DNA of 64,000 nucleotides from a bacterium (GTDB lineage: Bacteria > Patescibacteriota > Gracilibacteria > JAUYGZ01): assembly GCA_030690415.1 (NCBI GenBank), contig JAUYGZ010000010.1, positions 59,205 through 123,204 of the forward strand, written 5' to 3'. The notes beneath the pieces were generated by a model. That model had not been told where the DNA came from, made no database searches, and saw only the letters and a program-made list of their open reading frames with translations. Positions within the stretch are counted from its first letter, which is position 1, and every line of letters starts with the position of its first letter. The position numbers and the translations under genes were made by a program. This document shows, in pieces, positions 16,821 to 25,049 of this stretch.

Positions 16821-17759
16821 TTATACATCTCTGACCTCAAAAAACCCTTTTTCTCTCACCAGCACCTTGCCGGGACCAAATTCCTTCCGCTTGCCCGAGA
16901 CATTTGATCGAAGCACCTTCAGCACCTGGTCCACATGCTCCAGAATCAGATTCTGTTTGTGACCATGGACCTGTTCAAAAAGGGCTCGCAGCACATTCTG
17001 CTGTTCAAAATCATCCAGCTTCAAAAAGCGTTTCACATCATACCGGGGGGGGCGTTCTTGTCCTTCTTCCAAAAACAACTCAGCTCTCTTCTGAAAATAT
17101 TCAGCCGCCTGCTGCCAGACCCGAATATTGTTCCGCATGGTTCCCAGCAAGTTTGGATTCAGTGCCTTCAGATGAGGGACTACCTTTTTTCTCAAAAAAT
17201 TCCTTCTATATTGCTCATCCTGGTTGCTCTCATCCTGAAGAAATGACAAGCGATGTTCCTGGCAATATCCCAAGAGCTCCTCCTTACTCATCCGCAGTAA
17301 AGGTCGCCAGATATCTCCCTCCACTTCTTGCATGCCTCCAAGTCCTTCCAGTCCACATCCGCGAATCAGGTTCATCAGCACTGTCTCGATCTGATCATCA
17401 GCATGATGGGCCGTGATAATGAAGCGGGCATGATGCTTCTCTTTCAACTCCCGGAAAAAGGCATAGCGTTCACGGCGGCCAATCGATTCCAGGTTCTCCT
17501 GTTCCTTTTCAGCCAGCTTTCGAATATCGACCTGTTTCATAACGATCTGATAGTTCAAACGCATCGCCAAACCCATCACCAGTTGAGCATCCTGATAAGA
17601 ACTCTGACGAATCTTGTGATCCAGATGGGCCACTATAATCTGTTCAAACCCTGTCTGTTTCAACAAGTGCAGTAAGGCCACGGAATCGGGCCCCCCTGAA
17701 ACCGCCACGATCAAAACGTCGTTCAAATTTAATCCCAGCTGGTCAAAAGCAATGGTCAT
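16821..17759 (-). CDS. tilS: tRNA(Ile)-lysidine synthetase
   Basis: 312 aa. The PP-loop VAVSGGPDSVALLHLL (SGGxDS) lies near residue 18, with VAHLDHKIR and TAHHADDQIETVLMNLIRG following, as in TilS. It makes lysidine on C34 of tRNA-Ile(CAU). The protein is shorter than E. coli TilS (about 430 aa) and has the short C-terminal form common in small genomes. The start overlaps the RNHCP gene stop by 4 bp (ATGA-type junction). Confidence 0.92.
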   Translation of the reverse strand: MTIAFDQLGLNLNDVLIVAVSGGPDSVALLHLLKQTGFEQIIVAHLDHKIRQSSYQDAQLVMGLAMRLNYQIVMKQVDIRKLAEKEQENLESIGRRERYAFFRELKEKHHARFIITAHHADDQIETVLMNLIRGCGLEGLGGMQEVEGDIWRPLLRMSKEELLGYCQEHRLSFLQDESNQDEQYRRNFLRKKVVPHLKALNPNLLGTMRNNIRVWQQAAEYFQKRAELFLEEGQERPPRYDVKRFLKLDDFEQQNVLRALFEQVHGHKQNLILEHVDQVLKVLRSNVSGKRKEFGPGKVLVREKGFFEVRDV

Positions 17760-18076
17760 GGCTGAGGCATAAGGCGAATAATGGCATCAAGGTCATCATC
17801 CGGAGCCACCATATTCCTGATATTCTTGCCGCAAGTCAAGCATCGGTGAACAATCATTTGGCCCTTTTTACCATGCTGATCGAGCGAAACCGGTTTCATT
17901 TTTCCCCGGCAGATGCTTTCCCGATCGCCGGGAACAGTGTTGTCAACGTGGAGAGAAGTCAAACATTTTCTACAGTGGTTCCGACAACCGGTCTTCGCCG
18001 GATCATTTTCAAAATCACACTCCGTGCAAATGAAGCCTTCATTCCGAACGATAAAATTTTTCCGTTCCCTGCTCAT
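17756..18076 (-). CDS. RNHCP domain protein
   Basis: 106 aa. FIVRNEGFICTECDFENDP, GCRNHCRKCLTSLHVDN and IVHRCLTCGKNIRNMVAPDD give four Cys-x2/3-Cys knuckles and the RNHCP signature. The family is thought to be a zinc-ribbon-like nucleic-acid-associated domain with no assigned function. It sits between a sigma factor gene and tilS, overlapping each by 4 bp, so translation is coupled. Confidence 0.87.
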   Translation of the reverse strand: MSRERKNFIVRNEGFICTECDFENDPAKTGCRNHCRKCLTSLHVDNTVPGDRESICRGKMKPVSLDQHGKKGQMIVHRCLTCGKNIRNMVAPDDDLDAIIRLMPQP

Positions 18077-18699
18077 GAAGACCTCGCAAAGATTCTCTTG
18101 AGCAAGCCCGGCTGGTTCTTCGTGACTTTATTATCAAGAGTCTGCTGTGCTTTCCGCTCTTGTTCTTCCAAAATCACTCTGAGTTTTTTCAGGGCTCGAA
18201 ACTGAAGGGTGCGCACATTAGACTCATTGGTCTTCATGGCTTTGGCGACTTCTTTATTACTCATCTCATTCAAAAACTTGAGCAGAATAACCTCCTGATA
18301 GGTTTTCCCAATCTGCCCCAGAGCTCGGTGAACCCTTTCTCCATCAAGGGTCGAATTGAGGATTTTCTCAGGACTCATTTTCTCATTTTCATCCGCAATA
18401 CGTTCTTCGAGCTCATAGTACTCTTTATTCGTCCGGTAATGATCAATGACGCTATTTGAAGCGATTCGGAAAAGCCACGAACTAAAAGGACAAGATCCTT
18501 TCCGGTATTTTTTAATTTGAGTCCAGGCCTTGATAAAGACCGTTCCAACCAAATCATCCACGTGTTCTTCTGAAATCTTATAAAACACGTATCGATAGAT
18601 TTGTGGAAAGTATAGATCATAGATCTCCCCAAAAGCCTTCGTGTTTCCCTGCTGGGTTTCTCTGACGAGACGATCGATCTGGGCCTGAGAATGCTTCAT
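18073..18699 (-). CDS. Sigma-70 family RNA polymerase sigma factor (ECF-like)
   Basis: 208 aa with region 2 (FGEIYDLYFPQIYRYVFYKI, VGTVFIKAWTQIKKY, SWLFRIASNSVIDHYR) and region 4 (YQEVILLKFLNEMSNKEVAKAMKTNESNVRTLQFRALKKLR helix-turn-helix). No region 1.1 or 3 is present, so it is an ECF-sized alternative sigma factor. No anti-sigma gene is adjacent. It heads the operon with RNHCP, tilS and rsmG, which would place translation genes under its own promoter. Confidence 0.88.
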   Translation of the reverse strand: MKHSQAQIDRLVRETQQGNTKAFGEIYDLYFPQIYRYVFYKISEEHVDDLVGTVFIKAWTQIKKYRKGSCPFSSWLFRIASNSVIDHYRTNKEYYELEERIADENEKMSPEKILNSTLDGERVHRALGQIGKTYQEVILLKFLNEMSNKEVAKAMKTNESNVRTLQFRALKKLRVILEEQERKAQQTLDNKVTKNQPGLLKRIFARSS

Positions 18700-18765
18700 G
18701 AGTCAATATCACCATAAGAATTCATGCGGAGTGAGGGACTCTCGCATTTTCAGGATAGCAGATTC

Positions 18766-18793
18766 TTGGCATCGAGACCAAAAGATGTAGAAT
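18766..18793 (+). promoter_or_regulatory. Promoter of the small coiled-coil protein gene
   Basis: TTGGCA (18766-18771) and TAGAAT (18788-18793) with a 16-bp spacer. The predicted start is near 18800, about 65 nt before the ATG at 18865. The leader is pyrimidine-rich. Confidence 0.45.
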
Positions 18794-18864
18794 GAAAACT
18801 GACCCTGCGTATCTCCGATTTCTTTCTTACAAAACCCACAACCTACAATCTATCCCTCTCAATC

Positions 18865-19245
18865 ATGCGAAAACTCCTCCTCTACATCATTGTGGTCATC
18901 CTTGCATTCTCGGGCTTCAGTCAGGCTAGGGATATCTGGAGGGGGGGAGAGGGGAGTATTATGAATACCTATGATAAGGTAAAAGGAGGCTTGTTTAATT
19001 GGTACACCGATGCCACAGAGGCCACTGAAGTGGCTAAGGAGAAATTGAATTTGAAGATCAAAGAAGCGGAAGACCGGGTCAATCAGCTCAAGGAAGAATA
19101 TGACACGACGACGAGTACCGTGGTCGAAAAAAAACAACAGTTTGATACCGCGCTGAAAGAAATGAACGAGGCGAAAAAAGCTCTGGATGAGCTCTTGGGG
19201 AAGGGGGAAGAAGCGACAACTGAAGATACTCCGATGCAGGATTGA
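18865..19245 (+). CDS. Small membrane-anchored coiled-coil protein, unknown function
   Basis: 126 aa, not recognised. The N-terminal hydrophobic segment (residues 3-20, LLLYIIVVILAFSGFSQA) could be a signal peptide or anchor. Residues 55-115 are Lys/Glu-rich heptads (EEYDTTTSTVVEKKQQFDTAL) predicted to form a coiled coil, and the tail is acidic. It stands alone between the divergent sigma operon and convergent prfB. Confidence 0.7.
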   Translation: MRKLLLYIIVVILAFSGFSQARDIWRGGEGSIMNTYDKVKGGLFNWYTDATEATEVAKEKLNLKIKEAEDRVNQLKEEYDTTTSTVVEKKQQFDTALKEMNEAKKALDELLGKGEEATTEDTPMQD

Positions 19246-19317
19246 GTTATTGAGAAAGTCGATTCATCCGGACCGATATTTTTTGTTGACCACTGATCAT
19301 TGAGGTCGACAATGAAT

Positions 19318-20389
19318 TTAAGGCTTCTTCTCGCTCCTCAAATATCCCTCCACAAACTCCATCAAATCCCCATTCAAAATCTTCTCCACCTGGCTGGTCT
19401 CCACACCGGTCCGGTGATCCTTCACCATCTGGTAGGGATGGAGCACATAAGACCGAATCTGATTGCCCCAGGCAACTTCCTTCTTAGTTCCTTTCAGGTC
19501 TTTCAAATGCTCGACATGCTGCAGCTCTTTCAGCTCCACCAGTTTCGAGGTGAGGATCGCCATGGCGTTTCGCTTGTTCTGCAGTTGACTCCGTTCATTC
19601 TGACATTGCACGGTGATGCCGGTTGGCAAGTGGGTGATTCGAACCGCCGAATCCGTCGTGTTGACACTCTGTCCTCCCTTGCCACCGGCTCGGAACACAT
19701 CGATTTTCAGATCATCGTTAGGTATCTCGACCGATAAGTCTTCTTCAACCAGTGGAATGACCTCGATTTTGGCAAAAGAAGTTTCCCGGGTGTTACCCGC
19801 ATTGAAGGGAGACAATCGCACGAGCCGATGCACACCATTCTCAGATTTGAGAAAGCCATAAGCCATGGGTCCACTGACTTCCAGAGTAGCTGACTTGAGG
19901 CCGACCTCCTCCCCATAGTTTTCATCAACAATCGTCACGGCCCACTCTTGTTGTTCGCAAAATCGTAACACCATTCGAAAAAGTATCTCAGCCCAGTCCT
20001 GAGCATCTTTTCCGCCGGCACCTGCGAAGAAACTGACGAGAGCATTATTGCCGTCATATTTTCCGGACAAAAAAATAGCAATCTTATTTTTCTCTGTTCT
20101 CTTGACCAGGTTTTTCACCATCCCTTCCAGTTCCTCATCTCCCTCATTAGCCATTTCCAAATAGTCGTTGAAATCATTCACCAGCTGAGTTAATTCCAGC
20201 AATAATTTTTCTTTCCCCTTCATGTTCTTCATGACCTGCTCTGCTTTTGAGTGGTCGTCCCAAAAACCAGGAGCTTCTATCTGCTGCTTCAGTTCTACGA
20301 CCTGGGATGGAAGTCCGGTCCGGTCAAAGATAGTCCCGCACTGCTTGGATATCGCCGGCGATGAGATTCAGCTGTGGCTTGATGTCCAT
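19318..20389 (-). CDS. prfB: Peptide chain release factor 2 with programmed +1 frameshift
   Basis: RF2 terminates translation at UGA and UAA. A 21-codon frame starts at the ATG at 20389 (MDIKPQLNLIAGDIQAVRDY) and ends at CTT-TGA; shifting +1 continues with DRTGLPSQVVEL and then the rest of the protein. The anticodon-like SPF motif (RLSPFNAGNTRE) and the catalytic GGQ (AGGKGGQSVNTTDSAVRI) are both intact. Total length is about 356 aa, normal for RF2. If only the downstream ATG at 20232 were used, the protein would lack conserved N-terminal residues. Confidence 0.95.
20324..20338 (-). promoter_or_regulatory. prfB frameshift site
   Basis: Minus strand reads CGGGAC-TAT-CTT-TGA-C, the same layout as the E. 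coli site AGGGGG-TAT-CTT-TGA-C: a purine-rich Shine-Dalgarno-like block 3 nt before the slippery CTT and an in-frame TGA followed by C. The Shine-Dalgarno-like block is weaker than in E. coli. It should autoregulate RF2 by sensing slow UGA termination. Confidence 0.9.
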
Positions 20390-20402
20390 TCAGGTCTAGG
20401 GA

Positions 20403-22370
20403 TTAGAGATCGGTGATATACACCTTGTCAGAAGTGAGTATGGTGAGTTTCTGCTCGTCTTGATCCACATAAAAATCACGGATTTCATTCGGCTTCAGGC
20501 TCTCAAACAGAACCTGTTTCTGGTAACTTCCGATGCCACCCTGTCCCTTCGAATAGATGACGACTCGTTGATTCGCGCTGTCCAGGACATAGAGATGGCT
20601 GGCTTCAGCATGAGTAAAGATTCGAGTGGGGTTGTTGAGGGGTTCAGTCGGAGCATCCTTAATTTCGAAGGGTTGAAGGGTTCCTTTCAAGTAGCGGGCA
20701 ATGGTTCCATTTCTCATTAATACATAGACCTCACCATCAATAGCAAAGGAAACCGCATCTGACAGGTCACCATCTGAGGTCCAGGCGGTAGCTCCACTGT
20801 ATCCACTTCGTAATCGGGAGTATTTCCAGATGGTATTTGAGGGAGGATCGAGCAAATAGAGAAATTGCCCATTGAAGGATTTGACATCCACACCCCTGTG
20901 CCAGGTGTCATCTTGAGTGCTGGCCCTCTGAAAACGACCGTTCCGGGTCTCGTACTCAATCATTTGTCCACCTTGGGTACTGAAGGAAAGCACATTAAAG
21001 TCTACTAGCTCTGTTCCGGCGAGAACAATTTCTTCAGGATCGATCTCCAAAGGTTCCTGAACCTTATCCAGTACAGACTCAAATAGTCTTCGCGGTTCGT
21101 AGACAAAGTTCTTCTGATCTTCAGTATGGATGATTCCAAGCGCATCCACGGTTCCTTTTTGTGAGAGATCGACGACTACATTAGGATTGGTGACACGTGA
21201 AACCTTATCAAAATTGTCGCGTTGAATAGCCACCATCTCCTTAAACTTCCCGACTTGTGTAGAAAAGAATCCAGCCGCTTCAATCTCATCAAGTGCTACG
21301 GCAGCCTGATTGAGCTGTTTGGTGGCATCACTCTTTTCACCGATCAGGAATCGCTGCTCTGAGACATTGATTTTCTCTTCCGCATCAGATAAAAGGCTCT
21401 GATAGTAGTCGGATTGCTGAGATTTCTGGCGGAAATTAGACTGCAGAACCAGGAGACCTCCCAAAACAATCACCAATCCCAGAACCGCCAAAATAATGTA
21501 GCGCCGATTGACCTGTTTAATACGATTGGGTTTCTTCACGAGTTTTACCAACCGGCTTGAGACCCCTTTGTAGACGTTTTTCATTGTTTCCTGCGCTTTC
21601 TTCATTTTCTCGGAATTCATTTTCCCCCTCAAGACCGACAGGCTTCTTTTCCCTTTTCCGGAGTTCATCATCGGCGTTTCTTCCGGTGCAGTCTCTTTCT
21701 CCTCAGGAAACAGCTCTTCTTCATCTTCAGAAACAACTTCACCTTCATCTTCTGTTGGAAGCTGAAAATAAGCGAGCATCCCGATAAGCTCTTTCTTTTT
21801 TGCCAAGGCTTTGATGCTAGATGAGAGCTTACTCATTTTCTCAGAAAAGACCTCGAGGAGGGTTTCATCATCGAAGGGAAGAGAACGTGATGAAAATACC
21901 ACGATGTCTTCTGGAGCGATTTCTCCGGAGGAGATGCTATTAAAGGCGACCGTATCGGATTCCTCCAACTCTTCGCTGATCACGGAATAGTGGTGACCTC
22001 GTTTCAGGGCGATTTGTGCGCGGCCGGTCTGTGAAAAATGGAGGGTGTCATCAGAGAGAAGACTCGCGATCCCATTCACCCGACCAATGGTTCCCGTTTC
22101 TCGTTTCTTATTTTCCTTCTCAATAATCTCGTTAGCCGCCTTGAGGGCTTCCTCAAGACAAAAATATTCATCATCAGAATTACAGTTGTAAAAAGTGTCA
22201 TGGATCGACCTCCAAATCTTCTCTGCAATCGAATCCTCAGCTCCGGGATTGTCAGGAAGGTCCAAAACAAGAAACAATTGGCCTTTGTCTCGTTTCGGAC
22301 CGGCACTAAAACTCATCAAAAAGCTTTCATTTTCACGGAAGAGTACGCGCTGGATTTCAAGTGTCTGCAT
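20403..22370 (-). CDS. PP2C-like domain membrane protein with beta-propeller-like C-terminus
   Basis: 655 aa. Residues 1-210 resemble a PPM/PP2C-like fold (GQLFLVLDLPD, NGIASLLSDDTLHFSQTGRAQIAL, EDIVVFSSRSLPFDDETL), but the metal-binding Asp pattern is incomplete, so phosphatase activity is doubtful. A charged linker (Glu-rich, about 215-235) and a TM helix (YIILAVLGLVIVLGGLLVL, about 294-312) follow, then a coiled coil and a C-terminal half with repeated strands such as SFAIDGEVYVLMRNG and ASHLYVLDSANQRVVIY, suggesting a beta-propeller outside the membrane. Function unknown. Confidence 0.72.
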   Translation of the reverse strand: MQTLEIQRVLFRENESFLMSFSAGPKRDKGQLFLVLDLPDNPGAEDSIAEKIWRSIHDTFYNCNSDDEYFCLEEALKAANEIIEKENKKRETGTIGRVNGIASLLSDDTLHFSQTGRAQIALKRGHHYSVISEELEESDTVAFNSISSGEIAPEDIVVFSSRSLPFDDETLLEVFSEKMSKLSSSIKALAKKKELIGMLAYFQLPTEDEGEVVSEDEEELFPEEKETAPEETPMMNSGKGKRSLSVLRGKMNSEKMKKAQETMKNVYKGVSSRLVKLVKKPNRIKQVNRRYIILAVLGLVIVLGGLLVLQSNFRQKSQQSDYYQSLLSDAEEKINVSEQRFLIGEKSDATKQLNQAAVALDEIEAAGFFSTQVGKFKEMVAIQRDNFDKVSRVTNPNVVVDLSQKGTVDALGIIHTEDQKNFVYEPRRLFESVLDKVQEPLEIDPEEIVLAGTELVDFNVLSFSTQGGQMIEYETRNGRFQRASTQDDTWHRGVDVKSFNGQFLYLLDPPSNTIWKYSRLRSGYSGATAWTSDGDLSDAVSFAIDGEVYVLMRNGTIARYLKGTLQPFEIKDAPTEPLNNPTRIFTHAEASHLYVLDSANQRVVIYSKGQGGIGSYQKQVLFESLKPNEIRDFYVDQDEQKLTILTSDKVYITDL

Positions 22371-22454
22371 CCCGAAAAAATCGTTAAGTCAACAGTTAAG
22401 TATTAACTGCATCACCTCGCAAAATCAAGCCCAAACACAGCACTTGGCATTTCC

Positions 22455-22482
22455 TTGACTTTAGCCTGTGAATTCCTACAAT
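22455..22482 (+). promoter_or_regulatory. rpsU promoter
   Basis: TTGACT (22455-22460) and TACAAT (22477-22482) with a 16-bp spacer; the predicted start is near 22489. A strong Shine-Dalgarno GGAGG at 22505-22509 precedes the ATG at 22515, in contrast to most genes in this window. Confidence 0.65.
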
Positions 22483-22514
22483 AGCTAAGCTTAATTCCTA
22501 AAAAGGAGGTATTT

Positions 22515-22724
22515 ATGGCTGTAGCTGTTATTCGCCGGGAAGGTGAATCAAGTGAAAAAGTGATCGGACGCTGGAAGAAAAAGGGACAAAAGGCTCGGGT
22601 GATCCAGGAAGTTAGAGGGAAACGCTATTTTTCGCGAGACATGAGCATGACCAAGAAGAAAAAAGTGGCAGTAGTAAGAGAGAAATACCGGGCTGCCCGA
22701 AAGAAGAATATGTTTTATGCCTAG
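22515..22724 (+). CDS. rpsU: 30S ribosomal protein S21
   Basis: 69 aa, the normal size for bS21, and very basic. VIGRWKKKGQKARVIQEVRGKRYFSR matches the conserved core of the family, and the C-terminal Lys/Arg helix follows. It has a textbook promoter, Shine-Dalgarno sequence and downstream hairpin, so it is a monocistronic unit. The protein helps initiation by positioning the anti-Shine-Dalgarno region. Confidence 0.88.
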   Translation: MAVAVIRREGESSEKVIGRWKKKGQKARVIQEVRGKRYFSRDMSMTKKKKVAVVREKYRAARKKNMFYA

Positions 22725-22792
22725 AAGGAGTTCGGAGTACGGCCTTCGACCTTGCTCAAGCCATGGAGAGGGGAGATATGAGAGGAAAAACT

Positions 22793-23272
22793 TTAAGAAC
22801 TCCGAAAGGGGTTCTTTTGGTGTTTGCGGAGTAGCTCATAGATTGCGATGCTGTAGGCACAGGACACATTCAGACTTTCTTTCGTCCCCATCATGGGGAT
22901 CTTGACCGTCATATCAGCTGCTTCCATCAGTTCGGTGCTCAGACCCTCCACTTCATTTCCCACCATCAGGCAGAGCGGCCAGTGAGGTTCAAAGCGAAAC
23001 AAATCCTCCGCGTGTTCACCTGTTTCCAGTGCGACGATCTGGACACCTTGTTGTTTCAAACGACGAATGATATTCATAGGCCGTTTGTACTGCTTCCAGG
23101 GCACGGTCAGCTCAGCTCCGAGGGCAGTCTTACTGATCTGATCCCGGGGTGGGGTACCGGTATATCCGGTTAAAAAAATCCGACTCACACCGGCCCCATC
23201 ACTGCTGCGAAACACAGAGCCCACATTGTGTAGGGATCGGATATTCTCCAGCAGCGTAAAAACTGGCATCAT
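22793..23272 (-). CDS. SpoU/TrmH family RNA 2'-O-methyltransferase
   Basis: 159 aa. It contains the three SPOUT motifs: LLENIRSLHNVGSVFRSSDGAG, LCLMVGNEVEGLSTELMEAAD and IPMMGTKESLNVSCAYSIAIYELL. The deep trefoil knot binds SAM. The size matches the short TrmL/TrmH-like enzymes lacking an extra RNA-binding domain. The RNA target (tRNA or rRNA) cannot be decided. It overlaps the glycosyltransferase gene stop by 4 bp and is cotranscribed with it. Confidence 0.9.
   Translation of the reverse strand: MMPVFTLLENIRSLHNVGSVFRSSDGAGVSRIFLTGYTGTPPRDQISKTALGAELTVPWKQYKRPMNIIRRLKQQGVQIVALETGEHAEDLFRFEPHWPLCLMVGNEVEGLSTELMEAADMTVKIPMMGTKESLNVSCAYSIAIYELLRKHQKNPFRSS
22795..22818 (+). terminator. rpsU rho-independent terminator
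   Basis: AAGAACTCC-GAAA-GGGGTTCTT followed by TT: a nine-pair stem (one G-T pair) with a GAAA tetraloop. It overlaps the last codons of the convergent SpoU methyltransferase gene, so it lies within coding sequence on the other strand. Confidence 0.7.
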
Positions 23273-24369
23273 GAGCGAGTCATCAAATCATCTACGATTT
23301 TTTGAAATCCCGTCTGAAACTCATGTCGACTAAACTGTTCGGCGCGGTCATGAATGAGGTCAGCGTTAAACGTCGATTCCAACTCATAAAATCGGGTTAC
23401 CGCTCCTTCCAGAGAGGCTACCGTGGGCTCATAAAAAAACACGCCGGTGATGCCATCCACCACGGTTTCAAGAGCTCCTCCTTTCCCGAAAGCGATCACT
23501 GGCTTCCCACAGGCCATGGCTTCCACGGGCGTTATGCCAAAATCATCTTCACCCGGAAAAATCAGAGCCTTCGCTCCCTGTAGGTATCGTTTTACCTCCA
23601 AATCTGTTTTTCTTCCCAGTATCTCAATTGTTGGTCCTGCCAGAGCCTGCAGGGCTTTTCGGTGCTCTCCATCACCGATAATAACGAGCCGTTTGCCGAG
23701 CTTGTTAAAGGTAGCTATGACAAGATCCACTTTTTTGTAAGCACTCAGACGCGAAACAATAACGAAGTAATCGTCAGACGCTTCGTAGGGATAAAAACGA
23801 TCCACATCGACGGGGGGGTAGAGCACTTCTGATTCAACCTGAAAATACTTTTTCAGTCGTTTCGCAACATGCTTCGAGTTGGCCAAATACTTATCCGGCC
23901 GATCAGCAGCAGCCCGATCCCATTGCCGGACTTCGAACAGAATTTTCCGGACGAAGTATTCTTTCAAAAAACTCAGTTTCTTTTCCTGCAAATATTCATG
24001 CGTATAGTCCCAAGCATAGCGCATGGGGGAGTGGCAGTAGCAGAGGTGCTTGGTCTTCGGACCCGTGATCGCTCCATGGGAAAAAGCACCGCTTGAAGAG
24101 ATCACCAGGTCATAGCCTGAAAGATCAAATTCCTCTACAGCAGCCGGCATTTTACCCAACAAATACTGAGGTCTTCTTCTCAAGAACTGAGGATATCGAT
24201 TCAGACTCGAAGGCCACACCCGGTCACGGGGAAACTCTTTCCCACAGCGTTCTTCATCGTAGATCAGGGTATAGATGGGGGCATCGGGAAACATTTCGGC
24301 GAATTCTTTCACCACGCGCTCTGCGCCGCCGATTTTCACGAGGAAGTCATGGACGATGGCTGTTTTCAT
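23269..24369 (-). CDS. Glycosyltransferase family 4-type protein
   Basis: 366 aa GT-B fold enzyme. The N-terminal domain opens with KTAIVHDFLVKIGGAERVV; the C-terminal Rossmann domain has VSRLSAYKKVDLVI, and the nucleotide-sugar motif is EDDFGITPVEAMACGKPVIA (E-x7-E). It transfers a sugar, probably onto a cell-surface glycan. It is isolated from other glycan genes here. PIN toxin gene is 4 bp upstream on the same strand. Confidence 0.9.
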   Translation of the reverse strand: MKTAIVHDFLVKIGGAERVVKEFAEMFPDAPIYTLIYDEERCGKEFPRDRVWPSSLNRYPQFLRRRPQYLLGKMPAAVEEFDLSGYDLVISSSGAFSHGAITGPKTKHLCYCHSPMRYAWDYTHEYLQEKKLSFLKEYFVRKILFEVRQWDRAAADRPDKYLANSKHVAKRLKKYFQVESEVLYPPVDVDRFYPYEASDDYFVIVSRLSAYKKVDLVIATFNKLGKRLVIIGDGEHRKALQALAGPTIEILGRKTDLEVKRYLQGAKALIFPGEDDFGITPVEAMACGKPVIAFGKGGALETVVDGITGVFFYEPTVASLEGAVTRFYELESTFNADLIHDRAEQFSRHEFQTGFQKIVDDLMTRS

Positions 24370-24373
24370 AGGG

Positions 24374-24745
24374 TTATTTTATAGGAAGAAGGCGAAGATT
24401 CTCCATGGGGTAGTGTTTTATATTTTTTGTGAGAAGATATGCGCCCAATCCCATTGCAGAAGCTGCTATCAGACAGTCCATAAGCTCTATCTGTTTGTAT
24501 TTGTTTCGAAGTCTTCCGGCAGTAGCGGCCACTGTGTCCGTGACGGGTATATGCACTAAAGAATTCAGTAGCTGATCAGTCGCCTTCTTTTCTCGAGGAA
24601 ACATGCCTGCATAGATTTCAGCAAGAGTAATGACACTGCAGCAAAGCTCAGCATCTTCAGTAAGGGAAGTTACCTGATCATAAGTTGATTGAACCCCTCT
24701 CAAAAGGTCAATCAGCACATCGGAGTCAAACACAATCTGCTTCAT
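24374..24745 (-). CDS. PIN-domain toxin (VapC-like)
   Basis: 123 aa. The acidic active-site residues expected for PIN nucleases are visible: Asp in VFDSDVLIDLL, Glu in TLAEIYAGM, Asp in ELMDCLIAASA, and TKNIKHYP at the fourth position (Asn rather than Asp, as often seen). VapC toxins cleave tRNA or rRNA. It overlaps the antitoxin gene by 4 bp (ATGA), the normal order for a type II antitoxin-toxin pair. Confidence 0.88.
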   Translation of the reverse strand: MKQIVFDSDVLIDLLRGVQSTYDQVTSLTEDAELCCSVITLAEIYAGMFPREKKATDQLLNSLVHIPVTDTVAATAGRLRNKYKQIELMDCLIAASAMGLGAYLLTKNIKHYPMENLRLLPIK

Positions 24746-24996
24746 CGCAAAGGTCTCTTAGAATGTCGTAATGTTCGAATAAATTGCTCGGAATGAGGAT
24801 GACGGTTCCCCTTCCATGACCCAAAACTGGTTTTTAGGGCGTCCTGAAATCGTATACGGGAAAGAGCTCGCTCAATAGCCAACTCCACAAACTGACTTTG
24901 TTCACCTTTTGGAACATGTGAACGAAGATTATCGATAACGATAGCTGAGAGAAAAAAGTTTGCCTGCTTTTTCTGGTGCTTTCGAATGTCTGACAT
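24742..24996 (-). CDS. Antitoxin of the PIN toxin (ribbon-helix-helix-like)
   Basis: 84 aa. FFLSAIVIDNLRSHVPKGEQ then FVELAIERALSRIRF resembles the strand-helix-helix of CopG/VapB-like antitoxins, and the C-terminal FGSWKGNRHP segment would wrap the toxin. It is encoded immediately upstream of vapC with a 4-bp overlap. A perfect 11-bp inverted repeat 3 bp before its start is the likely autoregulatory operator. Confidence 0.82.
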   Translation of the reverse strand: MSDIRKHQKKQANFFLSAIVIDNLRSHVPKGEQSQFVELAIERALSRIRFQDALKTSFGSWKGNRHPHSEQFIRTLRHSKRPLR

Positions 24997-24998
24997 AG

Positions 24999-25036
24999 GA
25001 ATTCTATAAAACCACCTATATGATATTATAGAATTC
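24999..25036. promoter_or_regulatory. Operator/promoter of the toxin-antitoxin operon
   Basis: GAATTCTATAA and TTATAGAATTC form a perfect 11-bp inverted repeat with a 16-bp spacer. On the minus strand the distal arm contains the -10 box TATAAT (25030-25025), so binding here would block the promoter. This is the expected arrangement for repression by the antitoxin-toxin complex. Confidence 0.75.
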
Positions 25037-25049
25037 AGGACAAATCAAT

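Noticed and set aside
20324..20389. UGA-Gly recoding (genetic code 25) to explain the in-frame TGA in prfB
   Set aside because: The TGA is the standard RF2 frameshift site, and TGA ends other genes such as aroK (ATGA junction with mutS).
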